A stretch of DNA of 64,000 nucleotides from CAYVQF01 sp964454015 (GTDB taxonomy: Bacteria; Myxococcota_A; Bradymonadia; UBA4248). The stretch spans positions 1-64,000 of the forward strand of contig CAYVQF010000017.1 in the NCBI GenBank assembly GCA_964454015.1, in the 5' to 3' direction. Position numbers and translations under genes: made by a program. Positions 26,788-36,113 of this stretch are shown piece after piece; position 1 is the first letter of the stretch, and the number at the start of each line of letters is the position of its first letter. Under the pieces are notes generated by a model. That model had not been told where the DNA came from. It ran no database searches and saw only the letters and a list, made by a program, of their open reading frames with translations.

Positions 26788-28293
26788 ATGCCATCGTCTC
26801 TCCCCATTGCATTCCTGGCTTTTGCCCTCGTCGCCTGTGCCAGCGCTGGGACCGCCCCACCGTGTGCCCTCGAGTCGACCCCACCTCAGCCCATGGAAAT
26901 CGTCATGCCTCTGCCTTCGCCCGCCACGCCGTCTTCCTACTTGCCACCCAAGGTCACGACCTTCGACCTCAGCAACGGCATCACCGTCTGGTACCTCCAC
27001 TCAACACGGGTGCCCCTGACCACCCTGCGCCTCATCACCGATGGCGGCGCCCTCTTTGATGGACCTGACCAAGCAGGCCTCGCCTCGATGACCGCCAGGA
27101 TGCTCCTGGAAGGCACCCCCTCGCACAACGCCCTGGAGATCGCCGACGCCTTCGAGCGGCTGGCGGCCTCGGTCTCGCCTTTCGCCACCCACGACACCGC
27201 CGAGGTCCACCTCCAGGTGCTGAGCCGCAACCTGGACCCGAGCCTCGCCCTGGTGGCCGACCTCGTGCGCAACGCCTCTTTTCCGCCTGAGGAGCTGGAG
27301 CGGGTCCGCAAAATCTGGCTGAGCCGGCTGCAACAACGCGGCAGTGACCCCCACGAGGTGGCGCGTTTGGTCTCGTCCCGCGCCTTCTTTGGCGACGACT
27401 ACGCCTACGCCCAACCGCTGGCGGGCTTTGCCCCAACCATTGCGAGCCTCACCGCCGAAGATCTCCACGCCTTCAAGACCACCCACTACCGCCCCGAGCA
27501 CACCCGGCTCGTGATCGTCTCCGACCTGGAGCAGGCGGCGCTGCTGGCGCTGCTGGAGTCACACCTCGGCGATTGGCAACCCGACGGCGCCGCAGCGCCG
27601 CGCACGGCCAAGGCGACCTCGCCCTTGCCGCAGGCGCGACGCGAGCCAGCCCTGGTCCTGGTCCACAAGGCCGAGGCGCCCCAGTCCCTCATCCGCATCC
27701 TCCTGCCGGGGCGCGCCTCGGGTGACCCCGCGCTGGCCGGACTCGACCTGATCAACACGGTCTTCGGCGGCGCCTTCACCAGCCGCCTGATGCAGAACCT
27801 GCGGGAAGACAAAGGCTACACCTACGGCGCCCGCTCCCAGTTCAACAGCGCCCGTCACGACGGCATCTTCGTTGCCTCGGCCGCCGTCGACACCGAGGCC
27901 ACGGGGCCTGCGCTGAAGGAGTTCCTCTACGAGTTCGGGCGACTGGCCTCGGGCGACCTGAGCGAGGCCGAGCTTCTGCGCGCCAAGGCCAGCCGCAGCG
28001 CCGAGCTGGCCCAGACCTTCGAGAGTCAGGACGGCGCCTTGGCCACCTACGCCTCCCTGGCCTCGGCGCGCTTGCCAGCCGAGACGCTCCACGGATGGAT
28101 CAGCGCCGCCGAGGCCTATGACCTCGAGCAGATCAACGCGCTGTCCCAGGAGATCACCCGCTTGGACCAAGCGGTCATCGTCGTCGTCGGCGACCTGCAT
28201 GCCATCGCGCCCCAGCTCGAGGGCCTCGGGCTACCCACGCCGGAGTACCGCGACGCCGAAGGCCAGCCCTGTGCCGCTCCCAGCGCCCCTTGA
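26788..28293 (+). CDS. M16 peptidase-like lipoprotein, non-catalytic partner
   Basis: 501 residues with a lipoprotein signal (FLAFALVAC). The M16 fold is evident from the domain arrangement and the C-terminal LREDKGYTYGARSQF (Arg/Tyr substrate-binding motif, typical of the second domain), but the position of H-x-x-E-H reads LASMTARMLLEGT, so no zinc can be held. It lies 55 bases after the catalytic M16 gene and is probably cotranscribed with it. The Arg-Tyr pair suggests that, as in Sphingomonas-type heterodimers (family knowledge), this subunit contributes substrate binding to the active subunit. Confidence 0.9.
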   Translation: MPSSLPIAFLAFALVACASAGTAPPCALESTPPQPMEIVMPLPSPATPSSYLPPKVTTFDLSNGITVWYLHSTRVPLTTLRLITDGGALFDGPDQAGLASMTARMLLEGTPSHNALEIADAFERLAASVSPFATHDTAEVHLQVLSRNLDPSLALVADLVRNASFPPEELERVRKIWLSRLQQRGSDPHEVARLVSSRAFFGDDYAYAQPLAGFAPTIASLTAEDLHAFKTTHYRPEHTRLVIVSDLEQAALLALLESHLGDWQPDGAAAPRTAKATSPLPQARREPALVLVHKAEAPQSLIRILLPGRASGDPALAGLDLINTVFGGAFTSRLMQNLREDKGYTYGARSQFNSARHDGIFVASAAVDTEATGPALKEFLYEFGRLASGDLSEAELLRAKASRSAELAQTFESQDGALATYASLASARLPAETLHGWISAAEAYDLEQINALSQEITRLDQAVIVVVGDLHAIAPQLEGLGLPTPEYRDAEGQPCAAPSAP

Positions 28294-28320
28294 GGGCTCA
28301 CATCGTCGAGTAAGCACCTC

Positions 28321-29931
28321 TTGTCACACTTCAGCCAAGCTTCAGAAGTCCCCATCGACGTCCTCTACGAGGACGACGATCTCATCGCCCTGGTCAAGCC
28401 CACGGGCCTGCCGACCCACGCGCCCCATCCCCGCCGGCTGGGCTTCGTCGAGGTGCTGCAGCAGCGCCTCGGCCACACCCTGGGTGTCCACCAGCGCCTC
28501 GACGCCGGCACCAGCGGGGTCATCCTCTTCTCCAAGAACGCCCCAGGCGCGCTGCATCTGGCGGGCCTCTTCGAGCGCCGGGAGATCCACAAGCGCTATC
28601 GCGCCCTCAGTATCGGCGCCCTGGCAGAGACGTCGGGCAGCCTCGACACCCCGCTCGCCCCGGACAAGAGCGGGCGCATGCGCCCCAACCCCCAAGGCCA
28701 AGAAGCGCGCACGGATTATCGTCTGGTGCGGCGCGCGGGCCCTTTTCACCTCTACGAGCTCAGCCCCCACACCGGGCGTACCCACCAGCTCCGCGCGCAC
28801 CTCGCCGGCCAGGGCTGTCCCATCCTCGGCGATGACCACTACGGCGGCGGCCACGGGACGGGGCGCCTGCTCTTGCACGCCGCCTCGCTCACCTTCACGG
28901 ATCGCCAGGGGCAGCTCCGCCAGCTCGAGGCGCCGCCGCCGCCCTTGTTGACGGAAGCGGGGCTGACCCTCGACGCGCTCCTCGCGGAGATCTTGGCCAC
29001 CTGGCCCCAGGCGGTGCACCCCGAAGCGGCCCTGCGCCTGGCCGACGCCGCCAGCAGCGGCGTCCCCGAGCTGGGGGTCGACCTCCTGGCGGGCTATGCC
29101 GTGCTGCGCCACTACCTCAACCCTGGGGGAGAGCCTTCGCGCTGGGACCCGTCAAGCCTGAACACCTTTGTCGAGGCGCTCGCGGCAGCCCGCCAGACCA
29201 AGGGCATCTATTGCAAAGCCTTCGTGCCCCACGCGGGACCGACGCCCGCGTCGGTCCTGGCGGCGGGCGTGGTGCACGGCGAGGCGGCGCCGGAGGCCTT
29301 GCCCGTGCGCGAGGGCGCGTGGCGTTTCCTGGTCGCCCTCAACGATGGGGTGGCCACGGGCCTCTACCTCGATCAAGCCGAGAACCGCCACTGGGTGCAG
29401 GAGCACGCCCACGGCGAGGTCTTGAACCTCTTCGCCTATACGTGCACCTTCTCGGTAGCGGCGGCCACGGGCGACGCCACGCGGGTCACCAGCGTCGATC
29501 TCTCGCGCCGGGCCTTGAAGTGGGGCCGGGACAACTTCCTCGCCAACGGCCTCGACCCGGGAGCGCATCGCTTCTTTGCCGAGGACGCCTTCGAGCTCCT
29601 GGCGCGCTGCCACCGCCGCCAAGAGCGCTTTGGGTCGATCATCTGCGACCCGCCGTCTTTTGCGCGCCACAAGCGCAAGACCTTCGACCTCGAGCGCGAC
29701 CTGCCGCGCCTGATGGAAGCTTGTCTTGGCGCGTTGGCGCCGGGCGGCGCGCTGCTCTTCTCCATCAACCACCGTCAGATCCGCAAGGCGCGGCTGTTGG
29801 CGCTGGCCGAGCGTCAGCTCGCGGCCACAGGCCGCCGCAGCGCTGACCTCGAGGTGGAGGTCACCACGCCCGCCCATGGTCCCCTTGGCGTGGGGACGGA
29901 TCTCAAGACCTTGCGCCTCATCCTGGCCTAG
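28321..29931 (+). CDS. Fusion of RluA-type pseudouridine synthase and RlmI-like SAM methyltransferase
   Basis: 536 residues, TTG start at 28321 with a poor ribosome-binding site; no ATG nearby fits better. Residues about 10-215 are a pseudouridine synthase: HQRLDAGTSGVILFSK holds the catalytic Asp of the R-L-D motif and YELSPHTGRTHQLRAHL is the conserved C-terminal RNA-binding motif. Residues about 340-536 are a Rossmann methyltransferase: VLNLFAYTCTFSVAA is the SAM-binding loop, VTSVDLSRRAL the ribose-binding Asp, ICDPPSFARHKR the catalytic DPPS motif of RlmI/RlmK-type 23S rRNA methyltransferases. So one protein may modify a uridine and methylate a base in the same RNA. The in-frame linker (about 215-340) is unassigned. 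Confidence 0.88.
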   Translation: MSHFSQASEVPIDVLYEDDDLIALVKPTGLPTHAPHPRRLGFVEVLQQRLGHTLGVHQRLDAGTSGVILFSKNAPGALHLAGLFERREIHKRYRALSIGALAETSGSLDTPLAPDKSGRMRPNPQGQEARTDYRLVRRAGPFHLYELSPHTGRTHQLRAHLAGQGCPILGDDHYGGGHGTGRLLLHAASLTFTDRQGQLRQLEAPPPPLLTEAGLTLDALLAEILATWPQAVHPEAALRLADAASSGVPELGVDLLAGYAVLRHYLNPGGEPSRWDPSSLNTFVEALAAARQTKGIYCKAFVPHAGPTPASVLAAGVVHGEAAPEALPVREGAWRFLVALNDGVATGLYLDQAENRHWVQEHAHGEVLNLFAYTCTFSVAAATGDATRVTSVDLSRRALKWGRDNFLANGLDPGAHRFFAEDAFELLARCHRRQERFGSIICDPPSFARHKRKTFDLERDLPRLMEACLGALAPGGALLFSINHRQIRKARLLALAERQLAATGRRSADLEVEVTTPAHGPLGVGTDLKTLRLILA

Positions 29932-30318
29932 GAGCCGGGAGGATTCGGACATTGGCGCGTGCTTTGGCAAGCCGTGGCCGAGGACCTGCGGGATCTCCTC
30001 TCGGAGATGCGATTCGTCGCACTCCAAGGCCATGGGAGCTCTTTGGGCGAAGGTGTAGCAAAGAGTGCCCCGTAGGCCCAAAGCTTCGTGCGATGATCAA
30101 TGACGAGTTGCAGGCGATCGGGCTGGTACGCCGGCCAGCACCTCGTCAGGCTACTGGACCGCAATTGGGCTGCTCTATTTTTTGATGTGCCCTAGAGCAA
30201 CGGTGTTCTCAGTCTTTACTATCCAAGACCTTTTCGCTATGCTTTTTCGAGAATCATGAAGAAGGGGTTAGGACCCAGGGAGACACCACTTTCTCAACCC
30301 ATCGAGGATGCATTTGAC
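29932..30318. other. Gene-free boundary stretch at the island's left edge
   Basis: No ORF in these 387 bases has codon usage or a recognisable protein; the short frames are likely chance. The base composition changes from G+C-rich to A+T-rich between about 30170 and 30320, so this is the left edge of the accessory island. No inverted repeat, tRNA or IS end could be identified. Confidence 0.55.
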
Positions 30319-31086
30319 ATGATAAGCCGTAGAATCAAAACACTAATTCTGTTCTGGTCGTCGTTTTTTTTGCTACTTGAAGTTGGTAGCGTGCAGGCGG
30401 CAGACCCAGCCGAGCTTGCGCTAAAGGCTCAGAACGCCCTCGCTGCGGATGATCACGTGACAGTAGTTCGTGTCATGCTCGAGTTGCTCGAGCTCGACAA
30501 TAAGGAAAATTTCCTGGATAGCGAGAAACGCGATGTTTGTCGGGAATGGCTGATGCTATCTGCGGCTTCTGCTTTTTACAATGGAAAAGATTGCAGATTC
30601 CTAACTGAAATGATAGCCGAAATCGAGCCTTATCGGCCAACGGTCAAAGAAGCCAATGCCAATCCACAATTTCAACGTTGGCCGTTGGCGTTGCTTTTTC
30701 TCTCCGAGTGTCATCTCGAGCAACTACACGACGCCGAAACGGCAAGGGTCTATTATGGACGTTTTCTTGAGTTTTCCGACATTAATTGGGAAGATAAAGA
30801 GGTTTTCAAGAACTTGAAAAGAATGGCAGCAGAAAAATTTGCCCCGGATCGCGCTCGAACTGATCGCTATGCTGTCGGCACATACGTCACCAATGCCTCT
30901 GTCTTTCAACAGTGGATTGGACGTGTCGTTGAGAAAAAGAAGAACGCAGTCGTCGTTCGATTGACCTATGGAGATGGTGACTCCAAATGGTTCAATAAGG
31001 TTGGCGATAACGTGACCTTCACGCTAGACGAGATCATGCTCCTCGAAAGTCTCTCCATCAAAGCTGCCATCGCAGGATGGCGATAG
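30319..31086 (+). CDS. Secreted or periplasmic protein, unknown function (low-G+C gene)
   Basis: 255 residues from the ATG at 30319 (an in-frame ATG at 30256 would add 21 residues without a signal). The start is followed by a signal peptide (LILFWSSFFLLLEVGSVQAA) and a helical domain of TPR-like pattern up to about residue 180, then a lysine-rich beta segment (RVVEKKKNAVVVRLTYGDGD). Codons are A/T-ending much more than in the flanking chromosome, a sign of transfer. No family recognised. Confidence 0.7.
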   Translation: MISRRIKTLILFWSSFFLLLEVGSVQAADPAELALKAQNALAADDHVTVVRVMLELLELDNKENFLDSEKRDVCREWLMLSAASAFYNGKDCRFLTEMIAEIEPYRPTVKEANANPQFQRWPLALLFLSECHLEQLHDAETARVYYGRFLEFSDINWEDKEVFKNLKRMAAEKFAPDRARTDRYAVGTYVTNASVFQQWIGRVVEKKKNAVVVRLTYGDGDSKWFNKVGDNVTFTLDEIMLLESLSIKAAIAGWR

Positions 31087-31593
31087 AGTCGCGCGCAACC
31101 CCTGTGTGATGAGGGTCAAGGTAATTTTGTTTTCTTGACACCAGCCTCGTTCTACCGATGGCGTCTCATGCACCTATTCAGCGATGGCGTCTCCTGCACC
31201 TAATCAGCGAGGGCCTCTCAGAGCCAAACACTCAATCCAGACAAAGAACGACCGTCCGAATCAAATTCGGTGGTTCTAGGCCAGTTGTCTACTTTTCATG
31301 TGCGCTCTCATGGTTTCGCTCCCGCTTTCACAGGCCCCAAGGCGAGCAGGATTGCTGGCCCCGATCCTCGCATCTGAGAGATGGTCAATGGGAGCGAAAG
31401 AGGACCGGGAGGTGAAGCTCGTAGGCCAGCAGGCGTCTTCGCAGCCAGCCCGCCGACGGTCTATCGCCTGCGCCGTGGGGCCGACATGGTCAACCGTCGC
31501 AGATCGGCAGTATCGAGCAAAGGCAGCGACTTCAAGCAGCCATGCTCTGGCCGACGAGGGGTGCGTGCGCAGATGACCGAGACCGACATTGAA
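31087..31593. other. Gene-free stretch with short tandem repeats
   Basis: Contains the tandem repeat at 31156-31219 and several short frames without domains. I see no complete gene. A frame around 31381-31824 runs into the fragment described at 31594, but its first part has no recognisable sequence. Confidence 0.5.
31156..31219. repeat. 26-bp tandem repeat, about 2.5 copies
   Basis: Two 26-base units, 31156-31181 and 31182-31207, differ at only two positions; a third partial unit starts at 31208 and is recognisable for about 12 bases. The unit begins CGATGGCGTCTC. It could be a regulatory repeat or a duplication scar. Not a CRISPR: units are contiguous, without spacers. Confidence 0.75.
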
Positions 31594-31824
31594 CTCATCT
31601 TCGAGCGAGCGCTTCACTTCGTCCTGCCGACCAAACTCGGGAGCTTGCAACCTGTGCTCGACCCCGTCCTTGCCGAAGGGTGTGCTGCACGGATTGCCCC
31701 TGAGAGTGCACTTCGTGGCACACTTACCTTTAGCGTTCGCCCGGCTTCGACGCCCTTGGCACTGGAATTCAAGGGCGGCGAGGTGCGCGGTTTTGTTTGC
31801 CCTTCAGCCATCTCAACCCCATGA
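31594..31824 (+). pseudogene. Fragment duplicating the C-terminus of the lipoprotein gene at 36094
   Basis: In frame the fragment ends LGSLQPVLDPVLAEGCAARI... through GEVRGFVCPSAISTP and stops, matching the last about 65 residues of the 36094-37395 protein nearly exactly. A short stretch before it (LIFERAL) matches that protein's LIFERAM, but about 110 bases between the two are missing here. No signal peptide or start region precedes it, so it is a truncated, internally deleted copy and is probably not translated as a functional protein. Confidence 0.8.
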
Positions 31825-31871
31825 ACGACTCGGTTCTCGTCTTCGGGTTTCAGGTGCGCCTCCTGCCTGCG
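31621..31871 (+). repeat. Direct repeat A, copy 1
   Basis: Aligns without gaps to 37192-37442 over 251 bases with 10 differences by my count (about 96% identity). It covers the end of the lipoprotein fragment and about 47 bases beyond its stop. It extends beyond the coding sequence, so it is a DNA duplication and not protein convergence. Confidence 0.93.
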
Positions 31872-31898
31872 TGGCTCCTCAGTTGAGTTGCGCTTTGG

Positions 31899-33599
31899 CT
31901 AATCGTACCACCTATTGCGATTGCATCGATGTACCTGAGATGCCCGTTTGACTTCAGATATCTCCGATACGAGAAACCTATTGAAGGCTTCAACTACGTT
32001 CGTGAATCTGTCTATCGCGGCCTCGCCATCCATAATCAAGGCTATCCCACCAATTGGCGTAAGATTAAGGACATAGGTCAATTCGCCTGCCTTAAAGTCA
32101 CAGAAGTACACCTTTGTCTGGCTCCACTGTGTGTTGTCGATGAGCGCCGCCGCTTTCCGTAATACAGTGTCCGTTTTGGAGTTCGAGTTGAGTCGCCGCG
32201 CAGTGCTCTTGGCAAGCTCCCTGAATTCCGGGTCCTTCTCGGATAGGTACAGGGAGTACAGTTTGTCAGTATCCTTCAATTTCGTGATTTCTTTTCGGCG
32301 TGCTTGCCGTTCCTGTTCGATTCTCTTCTCTTCTTTGTCGATGGCGCTTTTGACGCGGCTGAGGTGCTCGCGATGGCACGAAACGCTGACACACCAAATC
32401 TCAAACTCGCGGAGGGTGCTCAGGTCAGCACCGTCGACGGTGAGAACCAGTGCTTCTGCGCTCTTGTTGTTTTGGCAAGGCAGCGTCCACTCTTGGCACA
32501 AAGCACGGTATTGGCGGGGATTTGATGACCAAGAAGCTTCGACGACCGCCAGAACCGAGTTCATAGCCTCACCTGCACACGAGAGCCCATCTGCGGCGCA
32601 GCGCACGAAGAAACGCTTGGCATCGGCAAGTGAGCGGACATCCGCGACGGCAATTTCGATGGCCTTCTTCTCAGCAGCGAGCGTCAACGCCCTCGGTCCG
32701 TGGCGGTAGGTCATCACAGCTCTCTCGAAATCATTTGCCATGAGCTCGCGTTGCCAGCATTTCTCGACAACAGCGGCGGGGAGTTGGAGTTCGACTCGCG
32801 AACGATCGTTGGGAACCGTGAGCTGATAAGTGGTCGCAATGGATGGTGTCGAGCGCAAAACCCAGGTCTCCGCATCACCGACTTTGCGCGCAATGAGGTT
32901 GTCGCACGGAATGGCGCACCGAAACTGAGCTGCGTTGCCCGTGCAGTCGAGCTGCAACAGCTTCAATTCGTGGCCGCTGCTATCGAGTGCAGCCGCGCTA
33001 ATGCTCTTTGGGCGCGAGTCGTTGAGCTGTCCACATTCGACCACGGTGGTGGTATCATCACTCGAACTGTCCCAGTGTTCGCCGACCTTTGTCTCGAGAG
33101 TATAGACGCCACAACCGATGAGCCACCCGAACGAGCCAACCCCCATTGCAATAAGCGACCCTCCACCCCAATTACGAACCGTCGGTTCATAGTCACCGCT
33201 TGATGCAAGATATATCCCGGTACCCAAGGCTGCAGCTGCAAACACGCCGTTCCAGAAGGCCCCTCGAGTGCCGCTACCGTCGAAGCGGCCGCCTTGTCGG
33301 TGTTCGTAGTAAACCTCCGTGACCACAACCTCTCGACAATAGTGTTGGGCAACGCTATCAACGACGATGGTGTTGGATTCGAGGTCGACCCAGGGAGAGA
33401 GATTGTGCTGTACTCCGAGCAAAGCTTGGTCGATCGAACGTTTCACTCGCGCCGGTTCGGGTTGCACGTGCTGGACCGGCGTGCTTCGCACCGATGCGCA
33501 GGCTAGCGCCATAAAACACACAAGCAGCATTTGGCTTGTCTGTAGCAAAAGATCAGTGATTCGGCGCGCAAGTGTTCGAGTGAACAACTCTCTTGGCAT
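31899..33599 (-). CDS. Large putative lipoprotein with two hydrophobic segments, unknown function
   Basis: 566 residues; the ATG at 33599 follows AGGTAAG at about 9 bases. N-terminal signal with a lipobox (MLLVCFMALAC). A central region has two hydrophobic helices separated by a short charged stretch (GAFWNGVFAAAALGTGIYLASS and GGSLIAMGVGSFGWLIG), then a beta-type domain with several cysteines, and a C-terminal charged helical segment (RIEQERQARRKEITKLKD) likely to be coiled coil. The gene lies in the stretch that separates the two halves of a unit found contiguous at 37192-37590, so it may have arrived with an insertion. No family recognised. Confidence 0.65.
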   Translation of the reverse strand: MPRELFTRTLARRITDLLLQTSQMLLVCFMALACASVRSTPVQHVQPEPARVKRSIDQALLGVQHNLSPWVDLESNTIVVDSVAQHYCREVVVTEVYYEHRQGGRFDGSGTRGAFWNGVFAAAALGTGIYLASSGDYEPTVRNWGGGSLIAMGVGSFGWLIGCGVYTLETKVGEHWDSSSDDTTTVVECGQLNDSRPKSISAAALDSSGHELKLLQLDCTGNAAQFRCAIPCDNLIARKVGDAETWVLRSTPSIATTYQLTVPNDRSRVELQLPAAVVEKCWQRELMANDFERAVMTYRHGPRALTLAAEKKAIEIAVADVRSLADAKRFFVRCAADGLSCAGEAMNSVLAVVEASWSSNPRQYRALCQEWTLPCQNNKSAEALVLTVDGADLSTLREFEIWCVSVSCHREHLSRVKSAIDKEEKRIEQERQARRKEITKLKDTDKLYSLYLSEKDPEFRELAKSTARRLNSNSKTDTVLRKAAALIDNTQWSQTKVYFCDFKAGELTYVLNLTPIGGIALIMDGEAAIDRFTNVVEAFNRFLVSEISEVKRASQVHRCNRNRWYD

Positions 33600-34757
33600 G
33601 GCTTGGCTTACCTTTCGGTGACTGAGGTGGTGGGTCGAATTACCATCGAAACGACGTCAACTCACAGACGAGTGCCGGAGGGTAGCAGGGTGGAAGCGAG
33701 GGTCGACCGTCCATCCAACGCATAATGCCATAGATCGCTAACCCAACCGGGCCAAGCGAACGACATGATGCCGTTCGCCAGTTCGCCAACTGATTTGTCC
33801 CGTTGACCTAAACTGTGGATCCTACCCTTCCATTGGCTCAATGCGGTGGCCAAGGCGCTCCAAGAGACACCACCGAGCGACCACCAGCACCAATACCTGC
33901 GCGCCGCGCGGCGAATCCAGGCGTTTTTCCAGCTCCCCAATCGAGAACGACAGGTCGCCATTCGCACCCTCGCGGCCAAAGTCAGGCCCCTGCGCTGACG
34001 CATCACACCACCGCGGTGTCGAAGCCCGACGACCGAGGCAACCACTTTGAGGAGCCTCATTACCCCTTGCTTTGCCCTGCTGAGCACATCGCAAAGTCCA
34101 TCCAAGGCGCCAAGCGAGAGGGAACGCGTTGAACAGGGCTGGAAGGTGGCCGACAAGGCCTGGTGGTCAGACACCTGACAAACCATCTAAGAAGCGAAAG
34201 AGTCAGTCGTTTGCCTTGTTAAGATAGTGGGCAAGCGCAGCTAGGCCGTTGCAGTAGCACGTCCAAATCGCTGCGTTGCTGGTCCTCGCGTACGGACGAA
34301 AGCTAGCATAGTGCGTCAGATTGGCGGTCGAAGCTCGGATCGAAGTTGCTATACTCGCTGCACCACTTGCATGGCACCAGTGGGTTATTCCGTTGCTCCT
34401 CCATACCTGAGGGTGTTGTACCCCCCCCCCGCGAACGGCATCTGGAGATGCGGCAGACCCTCATAAATACTGGGTCTCAGGGTTTCGGCCTGGGCGATTT
34501 CGACCCTTCTTCAACAGCCTGTACCTAGGTGAGGAAAAAATGAGTGCTTGTCGTTGCGCATCCAGCGTCTCAAGGCGATCAGCAGCCGTTGTTGCCGTCC
34601 CAGAAAATTGGGAGGTTTGGTGAACCATGCTTTTCTAAAGCGGCTCGGCTGCCGGCCTCGCTTTGCTCAGCTTGCTCCGCTGGCGGCCCGCCAGGCTTCC
34701 CGACCATTCACTCATCTTTGCATCTTATTGACACGGAGTTGGTGGAGGGTGCCACAG
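33600..34757. other. Long gene-free stretch with gene debris
   Basis: About 1.1 kb without a convincing gene. A 63-codon open remnant on the plus strand (about 33809-34000, encoding NAVAKALQETPPSDHQHQY-like sequence and ending AAKVRPLR) looks like the tail of a former gene but I cannot identify it. Repeat B copy 1 lies at 34066-34199. A run of about 13 C sits near 34420, an unusual homopolymer likely to be error-prone in assembly. Confidence 0.5.
34066..34199 (+). repeat. Direct repeat B, copy 1
   Basis: Matches 37457-37590, strongest from TGAGCAC (34081) to about 34195 including GTCCATCCAAGGCGCCAAGC, GAACAGGGCTGGAAGGTGG and the TGGTGGTCAGACACCTGAC segment. The first about 15 bases are less exact. 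It has no coding sense and no signature of a mobile element end. Confidence 0.9.
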
Positions 34758-36113
34758 ATGAGCTTGCCTCGGTTCATCGCTCTCGGAAATTGCGCCTTGC
34801 GCGTCGTCGCAACGATGAGCGTGATGCTGTCCTGCCAAGCCCAGCAAGAGGCCGAGCCGATGCCGGCCATTCCCGATAGCGTGCACGCGTCGCTCGGTGC
34901 AACTTCCGCAACTTCCGTGACTTCCGCTACTCCTGCCACGGCCTCGGCGTCGCATGAGGCGCGACCGTGCGGACACATACGCTTTCACTCGATTCGCAAA
35001 TTGACGTATCTACCCATCGATTTTGCGATTGCACTCGAGCTCCAGAGCCAGGTGGTCTTGTCGAGCAATGAGCAGCGTCTGCTCGTGAGCAGCACGGCAA
35101 GGACCAGCGTCGTCGTGTTGGATGCTCAAAGTCTCGAGGTCCTTGATCACATTCCGACCGACGATGCCGTGGGCAACCTGCGCGCTGTGGACGAGCAGCG
35201 CTTTGTCGTCGGCTGGGCTGGCTTTGGACGACGTTCGAGCCGTCGGGGTGGCTACCTACCTGCCGATGAACTTTTCATTTTCGACGGCACCGATCTTCGT
35301 CTGCTCCATCGACTGACCGTTGGCGCAAACATCGGAACCGTAGCCGACCTCGGGAACGGCCTGCTGCTGGTTGCGGCGACGGGAGGCGCCGTCCTTGCGC
35401 TCGTCGACTTGCCCACCGGCGAGGTGCTGAGCCGCCATTCGACCAAAGACAGCGACTTCAGCCCTGGCCACGTGGTTCTGCGCTCGGATGGACTAATTGG
35501 CGCTGTGTCGGGGGGTATTTTTCAGCAGCGCATCTCCAGAGAAGTGACTGGGCTGGGGCGAAGCCGTGCTATCGGGACGCAGGTTTTGCTCTTCGACCCA
35601 CACGCGCCCGCCAACCATTCTCGAATGACCTTTTTTCCGAAGCTGCAACACCCGCGGGGTATGCTGTTTCATCGAGATGGACGACATGTCTTCGTCGCTG
35701 ACGCCGAAGCGAATGCGCTGGTCATCCTAGACTGGGTGGATCGTCGCACGAAAGAGTTGCTGCCGGTGGCGGCTTCGCCGCAGCAACTGGGCTTTTTTCC
35801 TGGACAGCAACGCATTTGGCTGCGCCACTCGGAGGCTCAGGTTCTCACGGTGGTCGATACCGAAACGGGAACGATCGATGAGTTGCGACTGCCGGACATG
35901 ACGCTCACCGATCCGCTATTTAGCCCTGACGCCCAGATCTTCTACTTGGCCACCCTGCGCCCCGCGGAGATCGTCGTCGTCGACGCGGCTTCGCTTCGCA
36001 TCCTAGACCGCATCGAAGTGCCGATGGTTGGCCAAGGACTCGCAGTGAGCCGTGACGGCTGCACACTTTTTGCCACCCTAGGAGTTGGAACATATGTCGT
36101 GCGCATCGATTGA
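34758..36113 (+). CDS. Lipoprotein with beta-propeller-like (YVTN-type) repeats
   Basis: 451 residues from the ATG at 34758 (GGAGGG 8 bases upstream; an ORF running 70 codons further upstream lacks one). Lipobox VMLSC after a short hydrophobic stretch. The mature part, after a Ala/Thr/Ser-rich linker, shows repeated beta-blade patterns: LLVSSTARTSVVVLDAQSLEV, LLLVAATGGAVLALVDL, VFVADAEANALVILD, IFYLATLRPAEIVVVDAASL and LFATLGVGTYVVRID. These resemble seven-bladed YVTN/surface-layer beta-propellers. Presumed periplasmic or surface binding protein. Its 3' end overlaps the next gene by 20 bases. Confidence 0.78.
   Translation: MSLPRFIALGNCALRVVATMSVMLSCQAQQEAEPMPAIPDSVHASLGATSATSVTSATPATASASHEARPCGHIRFHSIRKLTYLPIDFAIALELQSQVVLSSNEQRLLVSSTARTSVVVLDAQSLEVLDHIPTDDAVGNLRAVDEQRFVVGWAGFGRRSSRRGGYLPADELFIFDGTDLRLLHRLTVGANIGTVADLGNGLLLVAATGGAVLALVDLPTGEVLSRHSTKDSDFSPGHVVLRSDGLIGAVSGGIFQQRISREVTGLGRSRAIGTQVLLFDPHAPANHSRMTFFPKLQHPRGMLFHRDGRHVFVADAEANALVILDWVDRRTKELLPVAASPQQLGFFPGQQRIWLRHSEAQVLTVVDTETGTIDELRLPDMTLTDPLFSPDAQIFYLATLRPAEIVVVDAASLRILDRIEVPMVGQGLAVSRDGCTLFATLGVGTYVVRID

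Noticed and set aside
31156..31219. CRISPR array
   Set aside because: The units are contiguous with no spacers and only about 2.5 copies; no cas genes in the window.
31087..31593. Transposase remnant
   Set aside because: Considered because of position beside repeats, but I could not find a DDE or other transposase motif in any frame.
31899..33599. Transposon-borne cargo gene
   Set aside because: The position between split repeats suggests insertion, but no inverted repeats or target duplications could be confirmed by eye.
33809..34000. IS-type coding remnant
   Set aside because: The short open stretch reads like coding sequence, but with no motif or inverted repeat I cannot name it as a mobile element.
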